Source of the DNA: Okeania sp. KiyG1
GTDB lineage: Bacteria > Cyanobacteriota > Cyanobacteriia > Cyanobacteriales > Microcoleaceae
Direction of reading: 5' to 3'
NCBI RefSeq assembly: GCF_014132355.1
Contig: NZ_BLZO01000032.1
Location: 1-50,678, forward strand
Length of the DNA stretch: 50,678 bases
Under the pieces are notes generated by a model. The model ran no database searches and was not told the DNA's origin. It saw nothing but the letters and a program-made list of their open reading frames with translations. The translations under genes were made by a program, and so were the position numbers. Shown here piece by piece: positions 9,344 through 17,739 of the stretch (positions are counted from its first letter, which is position 1; the number at the start of each line of letters is the position of its first letter).

Positions 9344-9897
9344 TACAAAATTTGTGGCCCAGTCACATAAGGCAAATGTAGCGCTACGCGCAAAAAGGTT
9401 TTGTCAGCATACTCTACTTCAGATATCATTAGACCCGCCACAAAAGCACCAATCTCAATGGAAAAACCCAAGTGTTCTTTCATTAATTGATAATTGATAA
9501 TGGATAATTGATAATTACCTCAGGTTTTAACTGTTACGGAATTGAATATAAGGAAATATTATTTCTTTTCTTGGTCGATGGTCGGACAGCGAGGAGACCT
9601 CGCCATCCCACCCTACGGGAAGCTGCGCTACGACTGCTGTCTTGGTCGATTGGATATGGGGAGGGGACCTCGCCATCCCTCGACCGCTTTTTTCCCCTTA
9701 AAAGGGGAGGGTTCAAGGCACGAATTATTTAATTATTAATTATTAATTATTAATTATTAATTATATAGACCTATTTGCAGAAGCGATCGCCCCACCGTAA
9801 TACCAATAATTTCTGGTGGCTGATTTAAAGCATGTAAAACTGCTAACATTAATAACTTCTGTAGAGGCGATTCGCCAATCGTCCCTACAGACTTCTG
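9344..9897 (-). pseudogene. Relic of a Kef-type cation:proton antiporter
   Basis: Two in-order minus-strand fragments of a KefB-like membrane antiporter survive. The upstream one (about 9897-9766) reads PLQKLLMLAVLHAL and PEIIGITVGRSLLQIG. The downstream one (about 9495-9344) reads LGFSIEIGAFVAGLMISE and then VEYADKTF. About 60 codons that normally lie between them are missing and a dispersed repeat element occupies the gap. No other part of the gene is present. The family identification rests on remembered family motifs and is moderately secure. Confidence 0.6.
9490..9765. mobile_element. Dispersed repeat element inside the antiporter relic
   Basis: This is bounded by TAATTGATAATGG-type and TTATTAATTA-type AT repeats. 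It contains GGAAATATTATTTCTTTTC, a CTCGCCATCC/GGTCGAT segment and TTTTTCCCCTTAAAAGG. It has the same order and orientation as 21605-21800. Small ORFs on both strands inside it are by-products of the repeat. Confidence 0.75.
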
Positions 9898-9904
9898 ACT
9901 TCGT

Positions 9905-10410
9905 TAAGGAGTTGGTTGCATCTGAATCCTCTAAAATTTAATATAATAGACATCTCCTCCAAAAGAGGGAATAAGGAACATAGAATAGGGAATAGGGAAC
10001 CCACCCCTAACCCCTCCTGGGAGGGAATAATTGATAATTTATAGATAATAATTGATTTGATTTTTGATTTTTACCGAAAAATTGTGGGTATGCGCCTCCC
10101 CTTTTAAGGGGATAATAAGCGGTCGTTTGCGGAGCAGTCCGTTAGATGGGATGGCGAGGTCTCCTCGCCATATCCAATCGACCAAGAGAAGAAAAATTTT
10201 CATGAATTTGTCAATCCTCTTCTTTCAAGGAGAGGTAATTATTCATTATTCATTATTCATTATTAATTGTTGAACAGATGTCTAATACCTAAAAACTAAG
10301 ACCTCAAACCTTCTTCAAGTAAATTATTCCTCAGATGAGGATATTGTTAATTGAAATCTACAAATATAATTTAGTCATTAATTAATCGGAAAAATATTAA
10401 CTAAAAACTA
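9905..10410. repeat. Intergenic repeats upstream of the M23 peptidase gene
   Basis: No gene is seen. 9960-10030 holds a GAATAGGGAA heptamer-like run and CCCACCCCTAACCCCTCC. 10060-10276 is a full copy of the common dispersed family with a CCTCCCCTTTTAAGGGG stem, the palindrome TTTGCGGAGCAGTCCG (10126) and an ATTATTC heptamer run (10235-10265). The 130 bp before 10411 are AT-rich and would contain the promoter. Confidence 0.6.
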
Positions 10411-11287
10411 ATGTTTTGGTCTATCAAAATTAAACAGTTTATCCCTAACTTAATCTTAACTATAGTTACAACAATACTGGTAATAGCTAGCCCTGGACTT
10501 AGCCAAACTGTACAAATAACTCCTACTAACCCACAACTTGGAGACACTTTATCAGTTGTAATTCAGGAATCAATTAGCGGAGCAACTCCCAAAGTTAATA
10601 TGGATGGAAAAACTTATCCATTCTTTTCAATTGGACAAAATAAATTGAGGGCATTATTACCAACTACCCCTTTAGACCGACCAGGTACACGACAGCTTCA
10701 AATTACCACTGAAGCAGGCGTGCAGAATGTAAATGTAAATCTGCAAGGTCGCTCCTTTCCCACTCAATCTATTTGGCTACCTCCTGGCAAAGATTCTCTC
10801 AAAGGAACAGACTTAGAATTTGACAGAGTGGGAGCATTTAAAAAAACTTGCCACTCCACAGAAATTTTGGAATGGTCCATTTCTTCGACCTAACCAAGGT
10901 CCTGTAAGTACAATTTATGGGGTACGACGGTATTACAATGGAGAGTTTGCTGAAAACTATTATCATCGTGGGGTAGATTATGCAGATTATAATGGCTCTC
11001 CTGTAGTAGCTCCTGCTGCTGGTCGTGTCGCTCTAGTGGGATTAGAATCTCAGGGTTTTGAAATTCATGGTAATACTGTGGGTATCGATCATGGTCAAGG
11101 GGTAACAAGCATTTTTATCCATTTGAGTCGTATTAATGTTCAAGAAGGCGATTTTGTGAAAGCTGGCCAGTTAATCGGTGCTGTAGGATCTACGGGGGCA
11201 TCTACAGGTCCTCATCTACATTGGGGATTATATGTATCTGGTCAAGCAGTCGATCCTGTTCCTTGGCGATATCAAGGTATTGAATAA
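10411..11287 (+). pseudogene. M23 (LytM) peptidase with N-terminal signal, single frameshift
   Basis: An exported murein endopeptidase-type protein. The N-terminus has a signal sequence (FIPNLILTIVTTILVIA, then SPGLSQ), followed by an Ig-like stretch (VQITPTNPQLGDTLSVVIQE). The M23 domain lies in the second frame: RPNQGPVSTIYGVRRYYNG, YYHRGVDYA with the first zinc ligands, and GPHLHWGLYV with the last. The first frame ends at 10893 and the second is read from at least 10820. The join is the A7 run at about 10845-10851, where removing one A gives a continuous protein of about 292 residues. Apart from this the gene looks healthy, so either a recent frameshift or a base-calling error is possible. 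Confidence 0.88.
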
Positions 11288-11700
11288 GACTTTTGTGACA
11301 GCTCCCGTCCCTAAACTCTTGCGAGCTATAGCGTGGGCTTGGAGTTGACTCCCGGCAACCCGTCGGACATTTCATGTTCGCGCAGCGACTCCGCAGGAGA
11401 GACTTTGGTTTTACTTAACCCTGCTGCCCCACCACAGAAGGAGTAGAGAATTTCTCGCTCTACCTATTTTCCTTGAAAGTTTTACATACAAGGGACAGCT
11501 GCAATTTCTGCACAATTCCTTGTAAAACCCCATACTTTCAGTTGTCTAGGTTAAGTTTGTAAGCGGATGGTCGCTCTTGTATTTAACTTTACCTACATTA
11601 ATTATTTTACTGGCAATTCATCCCATCGTCAAATCGGAGATTATGACGTGCGGCTTCTCGCCCGAACAGCTAAATAAATGTATCAAGACTCAGAAAATTT
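11288..11700 (-). pseudogene. Right end and C-terminal scrap of an IS200/IS605 tnpB
   Basis: Just after the peptidase stop, GTGACAGCTCCCGTCCCTAAA resembles the right-end hairpin of the local IS200/IS605 elements. Read on the minus strand, about 11400-11330 encodes SDGLPGVNSKPTL and a stop, a tail often seen on cyanobacterial TnpB. Further upstream on the minus strand no convincing TnpB codons remain. Most of 11420-11700 is unassigned, with an inverted pair TTTTACA...AAGG and CCTTGTAAAA around 11480-11530. Confidence 0.5.
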
Positions 11701-11707
11701 GTTTTAT

Positions 11708-12170
11708 TTGACTTCTCACCCGACTGAAGTACGGGTGATTCTAAGGAGTTGTTCCAAATCGGTTTAAAAACACGATTCGTCACACCTACTAGCTGTCACT
11801 GGACTTAATTTTCCCAGTGGTGGTAGCTCATATACCACCTACAGACTCAGATATGCTGACAAAAATGCCACACACATTGCCTTTACTTTTTTAGTTTTAT
11901 TTTCAGAGTGGTTTTACACTTATGAGTGAGCCATAAATCCCTATCTCTGCTGCCTACTTGCCTGTGCCAAGCGTCTTGATAGAACAGTGCTATTAGTTTC
12001 TTACTGGCGGGAGTTTCACCTCTACAAGCATTGAGTCTATGGGACAAACCTTATTCCTACTCGTATTCATTGACTATTATCCCACATTTTGGGATACTTG
12101 GGAATAAATTCCCACAACTTGTTTTCATCCAAGGGCTAAAGCCACTTGGCTTTCAACTGCACGTTTTTTT
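11708..12170 (+). ncRNA. Structured non-coding element, HEARO/IscB omega-RNA-like, copy 1
   Basis: About 463 bp that recur with high identity at 27000-27469. The element opens with the hairpin CTCACCCG...ACGGGTGATTCTAAG. It then has GGTGGTAGCTCATATACCACC, the motif AGTGGTTTTACACTTATGAG, and TGCTGCCTACTTGCCTGTGC. It closes with two hairpins (TCCCACATTTTGGGA, CCAAGGGCTAAAGCCACTTGG-type) and a T7 run. No ORF is shared by the copies. Inter-copy differences fall mostly outside the stems. The order and the GTGGTTTTACAC core resemble the HEARO RNA that precedes iscB genes, but no iscB follows here. The class call is from memory of the motif and is uncertain. It lies 150 bp upstream of comFB. Confidence 0.6.
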
Positions 12171-12320
12171 GTAAAAATATTATGTGGGTATTAAGTTATG
12201 TTCTGAGAAATTAAGATGATAGTAGAGCTTGACTTTGATTAACTTATAATCTTAATCTAATAAAATAAATAGTAGAAATCTCACTTTGAAAATTCTTCTG
12301 AGTCAATTTAAATAAAACTT

Positions 12321-12842
12321 ATGAGTATAGAAAAAATTGTTGAACAAGCTTTACAAGATGGTTATTTAACACCTTCTATGGAAGCAGAAGTAGGACTAAT
12401 TTGTAACACTGCTTCTGAATTATCAATTGAGGAATATATGGCTCTTGACCGTTTAATGGGAGCTTTATTGACAGGAGAAGTTGTTGTTTTACCTCGTAAA
12501 CAATTTATTAATGTGATGGAAGAATTAGTCCTGTCTGAAGCGATCGCACGAGTGGCAGAAATTGAGGCAAGTAGCGACAAAACTCTTGATGTGGGCGATA
12601 TTGCCGCTTATGCTTTAAATAGACTTCCTCCTTTATATGCTACTACAGAGGAGGGCGCTCAGTTTCAAAGGTCTAAGGCTAAAGATGAACTTCAAAATCT
12701 AATTTCTCAGCAGGTAAATGAAGCTATTGTTCAAAATATAGACCGACAACCAATTAACCCTACACCTTTTGGTACTTCTCCTGATGTTGGTTCACAACTT
12801 AGTGAATTACTTAAATCTTATGCTCCACAGTATGAACAATAG
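12321..12842 (+). CDS. ComFB family cyclic-dinucleotide receptor-like protein
   Basis: A 173-residue soluble protein. The core matches the late-competence ComFB family: EKIVEQALQDGYLTPSMEAEV at the start, then a four-helix region, and the signature DIAAYALNRLPPLYATTEEG at about residues 90-110. Cyanobacterial ComFB/CdgR proteins bind c-di-GMP or c-di-AMP and influence cell size and natural competence (family knowledge). The C-terminal 40 residues are polar and Pro-rich. The ATG at 12321 gives the family-typical N-terminus. The structured element 11708-12170 is just upstream and may contribute to or separate its promoter. Confidence 0.85.
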   Translation: MSIEKIVEQALQDGYLTPSMEAEVGLICNTASELSIEEYMALDRLMGALLTGEVVVLPRKQFINVMEELVLSEAIARVAEIEASSDKTLDVGDIAAYALNRLPPLYATTEEGAQFQRSKAKDELQNLISQQVNEAIVQNIDRQPINPTPFGTSPDVGSQLSELLKSYAPQYEQ

Positions 12843-13533
12843 TACTATCTATCTTTAAATTATTCTTACTAGATAGAAAAATAAAGGTTGTTTGTTCTTA
12901 GGATAAAAATTATTGTTATAGAAAAATTTTTTGATTTGTATTAGTATTTATGAAGTATTCTAAATTTTTATTGGCTCAATACATAGTATTTTTAAAATAA
13001 AAAATTGACAATCTTAGATCATTATCAACAAGTGGGCTACATTTTATAAATACTATCTATGAAATAATTAGGGCGTGGCCGATATAAGTCTAAATGCATT
13101 GACATATAAAGACAAGTGCCTTTTTGGATCCTTTAAAAAGTGCCTGGTATCACGTCTAAAATGCTCAAATTTGAGCGTATTTTAGGCTCATAGTTGTGCA
13201 GAAAAATAACTCTGACAATCCTTACGGAATAGAATAATTAAGGTAAAAATCCTCTCCTTGACTGCGTCGCTAGCTGTCGCTCTACAAGGAGAAACAAGAA
13301 AAATTTTTCATTATTATTCAATCAATTCCGTTTTCTTTTGAGAGGTAATAATTAATAATTAATAATTAATTATTAATTATTGAATCCTACCTCCTCGATC
13401 ATTCCCCGCTCCTCCTATATTCCCCTCCTGGGAGGGTTAGGGGTGGGTATTCCCTCCTGGGAGGGGAGGGGCGAGGGTGGGTTATCTCCTGTCTCCTTCC
13501 CTACTAAAAACTTTTGAGCGCAAACCCTAATTA
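12843..13533. repeat. Intergenic repeat cluster between comFB and psb29
   Basis: No gene is seen. 13066-13225 repeats the segment found at 5780-5935 (GTATCACGTCTAAAA, TATTTTAGGCTCATAGTTG). 13230-13390 is a copy of the common dispersed family ending in TAATAATTAATAATTAA runs. 13425-13480 holds CCCCTCCTGGGAGGG palindromes with TTAGGGGTGGG. 13515-13533 ends CGCAAACCCTAATTA, matching the right end of the element at 5775-6110. Confidence 0.7.
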
Positions 13534-13565
13534 GAGTAGGAGATGTGTTAACACATCTCCTACTC
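13534..13565. terminator. Perfect 32-bp palindrome, possible bidirectional terminator
   Basis: GAGTAGGAGATGTGTT is followed directly by its exact reverse complement, with no loop bases. An A6 tract follows on the plus strand, giving a T run after the hairpin for minus-strand reading. It lies 120 bp beyond the psb29 stop, in the right place to end that transcript. Lack of a loop makes a pure terminator role uncertain. Confidence 0.5.
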
Positions 13566-13685
13566 AAAAAATTAAATTGAAATAACAGCAAGGATAATGT
13601 TTAACGAGCCAGTAAATAGTATTTGAAAAAATACAGTCAGTCAAAATACTAAATATTAAATAATTCAATCTTTAACTATTGATAT

Positions 13686-14405
13686 TTAATTACTATTGTT
13701 TGAAGTCTTACTAGCAGAAGTAGGCATATTCCCTTTTTCCAAGCTACGTTTCTCTCGTTTTTTCTTAGCTGCCATCAGAGTATCTTCCATAGCACTACGA
13801 GCTTGGGTTATTCTCTCTAAATTGCTACGATACATATCTATATCTTTTAATAATTTTTCTTCTGGCAAGTTTAAAGCCTGAGAAATTTCCTTGATAGCTT
13901 CCGTACGCTGCTGTTGTTCCTTGACTAAATCTGGATCTGCTATTTCTAGTAAAGTGAATAAACCTATAGCAAATAAGCGATTATACTTAAATTTATAACC
14001 ATCGGAAATAGCTCTTAAATTATCTTGCAAATGTTGAGCATCATCTCTATCTGTTGATAAGCAAATCCACGATAGCATATCCTTTCCAGACATTTGTTTA
14101 GCTAAATCTTCTAATCCTTTAGCATCCGCACGATATTTATCTGGTTCCTCTGCTTGTGCTTGAATTAAAGCATTAAAAATAGAAACTTTGTCCTGTTCAG
14201 GAGAATATCCCTCCATAAAACGGTCAAAAGCTGTAACTATACCCAAAGCATAAAATGGATTATAGCTATAATTAGCATTGACGGAAATCAGGTGCATTTC
14301 CACTAGCAGCTCTTCAACAACTCTATTGTATATGGAGTTAATTGGACGGGTGTGAGAATTATAAAAAGCTTTCTTAGTATCTGAAACAGTACGAATATTA
14401 TTCAC
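13686..14405 (-). CDS. psb29: Photosystem II biogenesis protein Psb29/Thf1
   Basis: A 239-residue thylakoid-associated protein needed for normal FtsH turnover of photosystem II, called Thf1 in plants. The N-terminus [31 protein letters not shown] is split here only for citation: [14 protein letters not shown] then [15 protein letters not shown] are the family hallmark. [19 protein letters not shown] is also conserved. The C-terminal third is a coiled coil with a basic KKKREKRS tail and a Ser/Asn-rich end. The start is GTG at 14405, since the conserved N-terminus begins there with no closer ATG. No damage is seen. Confidence 0.95.
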   Translation of the reverse strand: MNNIRTVSDTKKAFYNSHTRPINSIYNRVVEELLVEMHLISVNANYSYNPFYALGIVTAFDRFMEGYSPEQDKVSIFNALIQAQAEEPDKYRADAKGLEDLAKQMSGKDMLSWICLSTDRDDAQHLQDNLRAISDGYKFKYNRLFAIGLFTLLEIADPDLVKEQQQRTEAIKEISQALNLPEEKLLKDIDMYRSNLERITQARSAMEDTLMAAKKKREKRSLEKGNMPTSASKTSNNSN

Positions 14406-14567
14406 CTGGTGTTCTAATTCTTCTATAATCCCATCCCTGTCAGATTTTGATTTCCTACTAGGTCAGCTTGAAAGCATATAGTACTGGAAAAACAGGGTGG
14501 GTTTGACTTGGTGGAGTACCTACCTTGATAATTAAACTGTAATATCTGGCAGACTACCTTGTATTTC

Positions 14568-14670
14568 GTGACATACTCCCACACTGATTACAAAATCAGA
14601 TGTGGGCTTCTCAGCGACTCTACTTTGTAGACATTGACTGAGCTACCAAGGGATGTCCCACCTCTACAAT
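14568..14670. mobile_element. Orphan IS200/IS605 right end
   Basis: GTGACATACTCCCAC begins at 14568 and is followed by a hairpin ending GTGGGCTTCTC, as at 16315 and 35589 where it marks the right end of a TnpB element. Only the end is left. About 50 bp further on a weak TnpB-like flank (GGGATGTCCCACCTCTAC) is visible but no coding text. Confidence 0.6.
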
Positions 14671-15261
14671 TAACAATTAATAATAAAATATTTGCCTTTG
14701 AATTATTAATTATAAATTACATTATATTGCTTTTCAGACAGCGAAAGATAAATTTCCTCAACCTTGAAATAACATGGTGTCGTAAATAGATAAAATGGCA
14801 CAGTTTAGAATGAAACACCCTCGATCATTTTCAGTGTGGGGCTTCTGCTAAAAAAAACTAATAATTCCTTTGAGGAACTGTGCTGACAAAACTTAGTATA
14901 AACAAGGTAATTGTTTGTCTGACAAATCAGAGCGTCGTCCCTTATGGATAGATATAGACTACATTCTACAACTTTACTATAGCCAATGCTTTAAAAGTTG
15001 CCGTTCCCAATATTTATATTATGATAATTCAATTAATCATAGCACAAGTAGGGATTACAAATAGAATTATAATTTATTTTGTTTGATTTGAAAGTTAAAA
15101 ATAGTCTTCAGCCTTCAAGATTACGTAAGACTCTGAAACAACTGCAAGTCAGGGTATATTTGACCAAAACTCTATAGGAATTAAGTAGATAGATTTTGCT
15201 TACTGTTGGCAATTCGGAAAAAAATTATGACCACTACATAACTGAAAGCTATTGATAGCGT
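14671..15261. other. Intergenic, no gene seen
   Basis: This holds an AT-rich repeat (14660-14720) and a segment (14730-14815) resembling 6178-6260, with the phrase CAGCAAAGATAAATTT-like CAGCGAAAGATAAATTTCC and CTTGAAATAACATGGT. Beyond that, no ORF of note and no RNA gene is recognised. Confidence 0.5.
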
Positions 15262-15350
15262 TTTTCGCAAAGGTAGACTACAGAACAAATATAAGTATGT
15301 TTAAAGTTTGATAAGTTACAGACTTGATGACTGTATTCTACGTTGTTAAT
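15262..15350. repeat. Second copy of the kinase upstream region, lacking the miniature element
   Basis: CAAAGGTAGACTACAGAA, TATAAGTATGTTTAAAG and TTACAGACTTGAT follow one another here on the plus strand and on the minus strand from about 4980 to 4905, upstream of the kinase gene. In the kinase copy an element of 127 bp plus an 8-bp duplication interrupts the sequence exactly at CACAA/AGG. Here TTTTTCGCAAAGG runs on uninterrupted. Confidence 0.85.
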
Positions 15351-15409
15351 GACCACTATTAATAATTAGGTAATCTGTGTAATCATTTTAATCAAAATTG
15401 ACAATAAAT

Positions 15410-15940
15410 ATGAATTTTTCTCCAGAGTTAATATCTTTAGCTAAATATCTTGCTGGTGAATTTGATAATTCTACCCAGGCGATCGCCGACCCCGCATGGT
15501 ATGTTCAGCTCCGACTATGGCACAGACCTATCCCTATTACTCTTTTTCCAGAACCTAGCATTGCTCTATTTGCCGAACAAGCAAATATTCTCAAATTAGA
15601 CCAACCATATCGACCAAGAGTTATGCAACTTCGACAATTATCAGATAGTCCCATATCTTTACAAATTCAGTACTATTTACCAAAAGATGTACCTTCTATT
15701 CTCGGATCGGGGAGAAACCCAGACATCCTTAAACAGCTTAAACCTAGCCAACTGGAGTTTTTACCTGGTTGTACTCTAGAGGTGATAAATCACAACCATA
15801 GTCAAAGTAATGAATATTTTCAAGCTACTCTAGCTCCTGGTAAAGTTTGTGGCTTTACCTATCAAGGTCAATATTACCAGGTTGAACTAGGTTTTGAAGT
15901 TAATGCCCAAGAGTTCCTCAGTTATCTCAACGTTGGTTGA
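15410..15940 (+). CDS. CpcT/CpeT-type phycobilin lyase, 3' part displaced by an insertion
   Basis: Members of this family attach phycocyanobilin or phycoerythrobilin to Cys of phycobiliprotein beta subunits. The frame shows the typical opening (LAKYLAGEFDN, then WYVQLRLWHRPIP), the FAEQANILKLDQPYRPRVMQL core, FLPGCTLEV and VCGFTYQGQYYQVELGFEV. The usual last 35-40 residues are missing from this frame. The true codons resume at 16202 (DKGIDPQTGQGIWG). The last few residues before the stop at 15940 come from inserted DNA. I prefer the ATG at 15410 over an in-frame TTG at 15398. A copy of the kinase upstream region ends 60 bp before the start. Confidence 0.88.
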   Translation: MNFSPELISLAKYLAGEFDNSTQAIADPAWYVQLRLWHRPIPITLFPEPSIALFAEQANILKLDQPYRPRVMQLRQLSDSPISLQIQYYLPKDVPSILGSGRNPDILKQLKPSQLEFLPGCTLEVINHNHSQSNEYFQATLAPGKVCGFTYQGQYYQVELGFEVNAQEFLSYLNVG

Positions 15941-16201
15941 AGACCCGCGCTCTCCCGAAGGGGAGCGTCGGGATGTTTGCGCAGCATTCCGCAGGAAAAC
16001 CAATCAATTTTGCGGCGCATGTCAATAGTGTGTTAGACTTAGAAATATGGCTGCTGGGCTAGCAGTGTCAGTCTGTGGAGCGACTGTAAGACCGAAAAGA
16101 GGCTCGACCTTGGAGGCTGGTGCATTGAAGCAGAAAGGCCTAATCAGCGATGGTTAGGAATCCCGCGCTGTACCGTCAGGTCAGCGTCGGGAGGATGTCA
16201 A
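15926..16201 (+). mobile_element. Internally deleted IS200/IS605 derivative inside the cpcT-like gene
   Basis: 276 bp separate AGTTAT (Ser-Tyr) from GACAAAGGT (Asp-Lys-Gly) of the lyase. The right end, AGCGTCGGGAGGATGTCAA, is the same as at 20914-20932 and, in reverse, at 49225. A hairpin-rich segment with AATCCCGCGCTGTACCG precedes it, in the position of a TnpB guide-RNA scaffold. The short palindrome TTTGCGCAGCATTCCGCAGG sits at about 15974. No transposase or tnpB ORF is left. Confidence 0.75.
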
Positions 16202-16306
16202 GACAAAGGTATAGATCCGCAAACTGGTCAAGGTATTTGGGGTGCTTTAATGGGACCGTACAAATTTATGAAATGTTGTAGCTTTAGTTCAGAACTGATT
16301 TTATAA
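16202..16306 (+). pseudogene. Displaced C-terminal end of the CpcT/CpeT lyase
   Basis: Codons read DKGIDPQTGQGIWGALMG, then PYKFMKCCSFSSELIL and stop, which is the standard family ending (D-P-T-G-x-x-x-W-G, GP-F). It belongs to the gene starting at 15410. Without removal of the 276-bp insertion it has no start. Confidence 0.8.
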
Positions 16307-16314
16307 GTATTGCA

Positions 16315-16835
16315 GTGACATACTCCCACGCCAACCTTAAGGTATGGCGTGGGCTTCTCGTTTCTCAGTCCCGGTACCCCGTCGGACTCCACGAAGCTTT
16401 AACAACGGAATGCCCTACCGCCCTATTTTTAATATTTATTGCTGCATTTCCTACGGAATGCTCCGCAAACAAATCGCGGTCAATAATAACACAGCAATTG
16501 GCACAAGAATGAGTTCTTTCTGGTAATTTTTTGGGGACTTTTTAACCACAATTTGAACAATTTTGGCTCTGTTTTTGAGGATTCACAACTATAGTCTTCA
16601 CCTCCAGCATTTTCAGCTTTGACAATTAAAATAGTTAGAAATTGTCCCCATCCAGTTGATTTCCCAAGTTTTAGGCTTGATTTCTGCTAGAATAACAGAA
16701 ATTTTTAGATAATGGTGAAAAACTCCAGAATGGTATTGTAAATCAATTGGACATCGAATCCAATTGATTTACCACCGATTCATCTCACGCCAATTTTTCA
16801 AATATGGCGTGAGTCTCAAGGGCGATGTAGCTAAA
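16315..16835 (-). mobile_element. Internally deleted copy of the TnpB insertion sequence
   Basis: The right end (GTGACATACTCCCACGCC at 16315) and left end (CTCACGCCAATTTTTCAAATA to GATGTAGCTAAA at 16835) match the full element at 35589-37036. Only the C-terminal tnpB codons survive on the minus strand: NCSNCG and ERTHSCANC zinc-finger text, then DRD and [15 protein letters not shown]. The coding text is broken by the palindrome CCTACGGAATGCTCCGCAAAC (16449-16469). The N-terminal two thirds are gone. Confidence 0.85.
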
Positions 16836-16911
16836 ATAATTACAATTTACGATAACTAACTTACAATAATCTTGTCAGCTATATGCTTTTACTGTATTGT
16901 GACTGGTCTTG

Positions 16912-17210
16912 TTGACTACTCCCCGCAACTGTTGCCGAGGGGATTCTAAGTTGATACTACGCAACACCGATAAATCCTTGTTGCTTCGTTTCTCATGATT
17001 CTGACCAAAGATTATATGTTCTTTGGGGACGATGATCATTGTGCCCCTACACAGTCGGCTTAAGTCTAAACTTAGCTTTCTGCTTACTTTTGTTTAAACG
17101 TTTGTACATCCAGATACATAGCACCGGACAACTAAAGTTGTCTAGTCTAAACGACTCGCTTGTTTTCATCCCCCGGTTAAAACACGGAGGTTTTCAACGT
17201 CGCTTTTCGG
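16912..17210 (+). ncRNA. Structured non-coding element related by its ends to the HEARO-like copies
   Basis: The 5' end is TTGACTACTCCCCG, then a stem closing with GGGGATTCTAAG, the same plan as at 11708 and 27000 (hairpin plus GATTCTAAG). The 3' end, CTTGTTTTCATCCCCCGG to TTTTCAAC, corresponds to CTTGTTTTCATCCAAG to TTTCAAC there. The interior differs and lacks the GTGGTTTTACAC core, with stems such as GGACAACTAAAGTTGTC. A plus-strand 69-codon frame across it has no family resemblance. It could be another TnpB or IscB guide RNA or only a non-autonomous element. Confidence 0.45.
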
Positions 17211-17305
17211 TAATCCCATTTCAATCTAATTTGAATTTATTAAAGTAAGGATTCTGCTGGACAGTTTGTTCAGATATAAAATTGATTAGTCCTACTTTAG
17301 TACTA

Positions 17306-17680
17306 TTAAGCTCTGTTACTTTCATGAACTTCATCATAATTAAGAGCTTCTTCTTCTGTTTCAAAAATCTCAAACACAGAATCCATCATAGTTACTTCAA
17401 ATACCAGTTTAGCTTCTGGATGAACACTACAAATGCGGAAACTACCCTTAACTTTGTCAGCATCTCGCATCCCTGCTACCAGAGATGTAAGTCCAGAACT
17501 ATCAATAAAGTTAACCTGACCTAAATTGACTACTACATGACGACTCAGTTTAGAGATACATTCCTGCAACTTGAGGCGAAACTGCCAAGCTGTTGTGATA
17601 TCCAAACGTCCAGTTGGTGCTAGAACGATGACTGTTGTGCCGGCCGGAGTTTTGTGGGTTTTTTGCTCAATATGAATCAC
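17306..17680 (-). CDS. STAS-domain anti-sigma factor antagonist-like protein
   Basis: A 124-residue single STAS domain. PTGRLDITTAWQFRLKL gives the first strand and helix. VVVNLGQVNFIDSSGLTSLV carries the phosphoacceptor-type Ser in the DSSGL motif, so switch-protein phosphorylation by a partner kinase is plausible. It is the second gene of a minus-strand pair, 59 bp after hemF, and may be co-transcribed with it. No anti-sigma kinase lies in the window. Start: ATG at 17680, with an alternative start not evident. Confidence 0.88.
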   Translation of the reverse strand: MIHIEQKTHKTPAGTTVIVLAPTGRLDITTAWQFRLKLQECISKLSRHVVVNLGQVNFIDSSGLTSLVAGMRDADKVKGSFRICSVHPEAKLVFEVTMMDSVFEIFETEEEALNYDEVHESNRA

Positions 17681-17739
17681 TGACCCTTCCCTCGGGATGA
17701 TATTAGTTATGGTGGTTGCCCATCTGACTGTAGTTTAAC

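Noticed and set aside
9508-9739. Overlapping small ORFs on both strands
   Set aside because: They fall in a dispersed repeat that recurs at 21605-21800, where the frames are not conserved.
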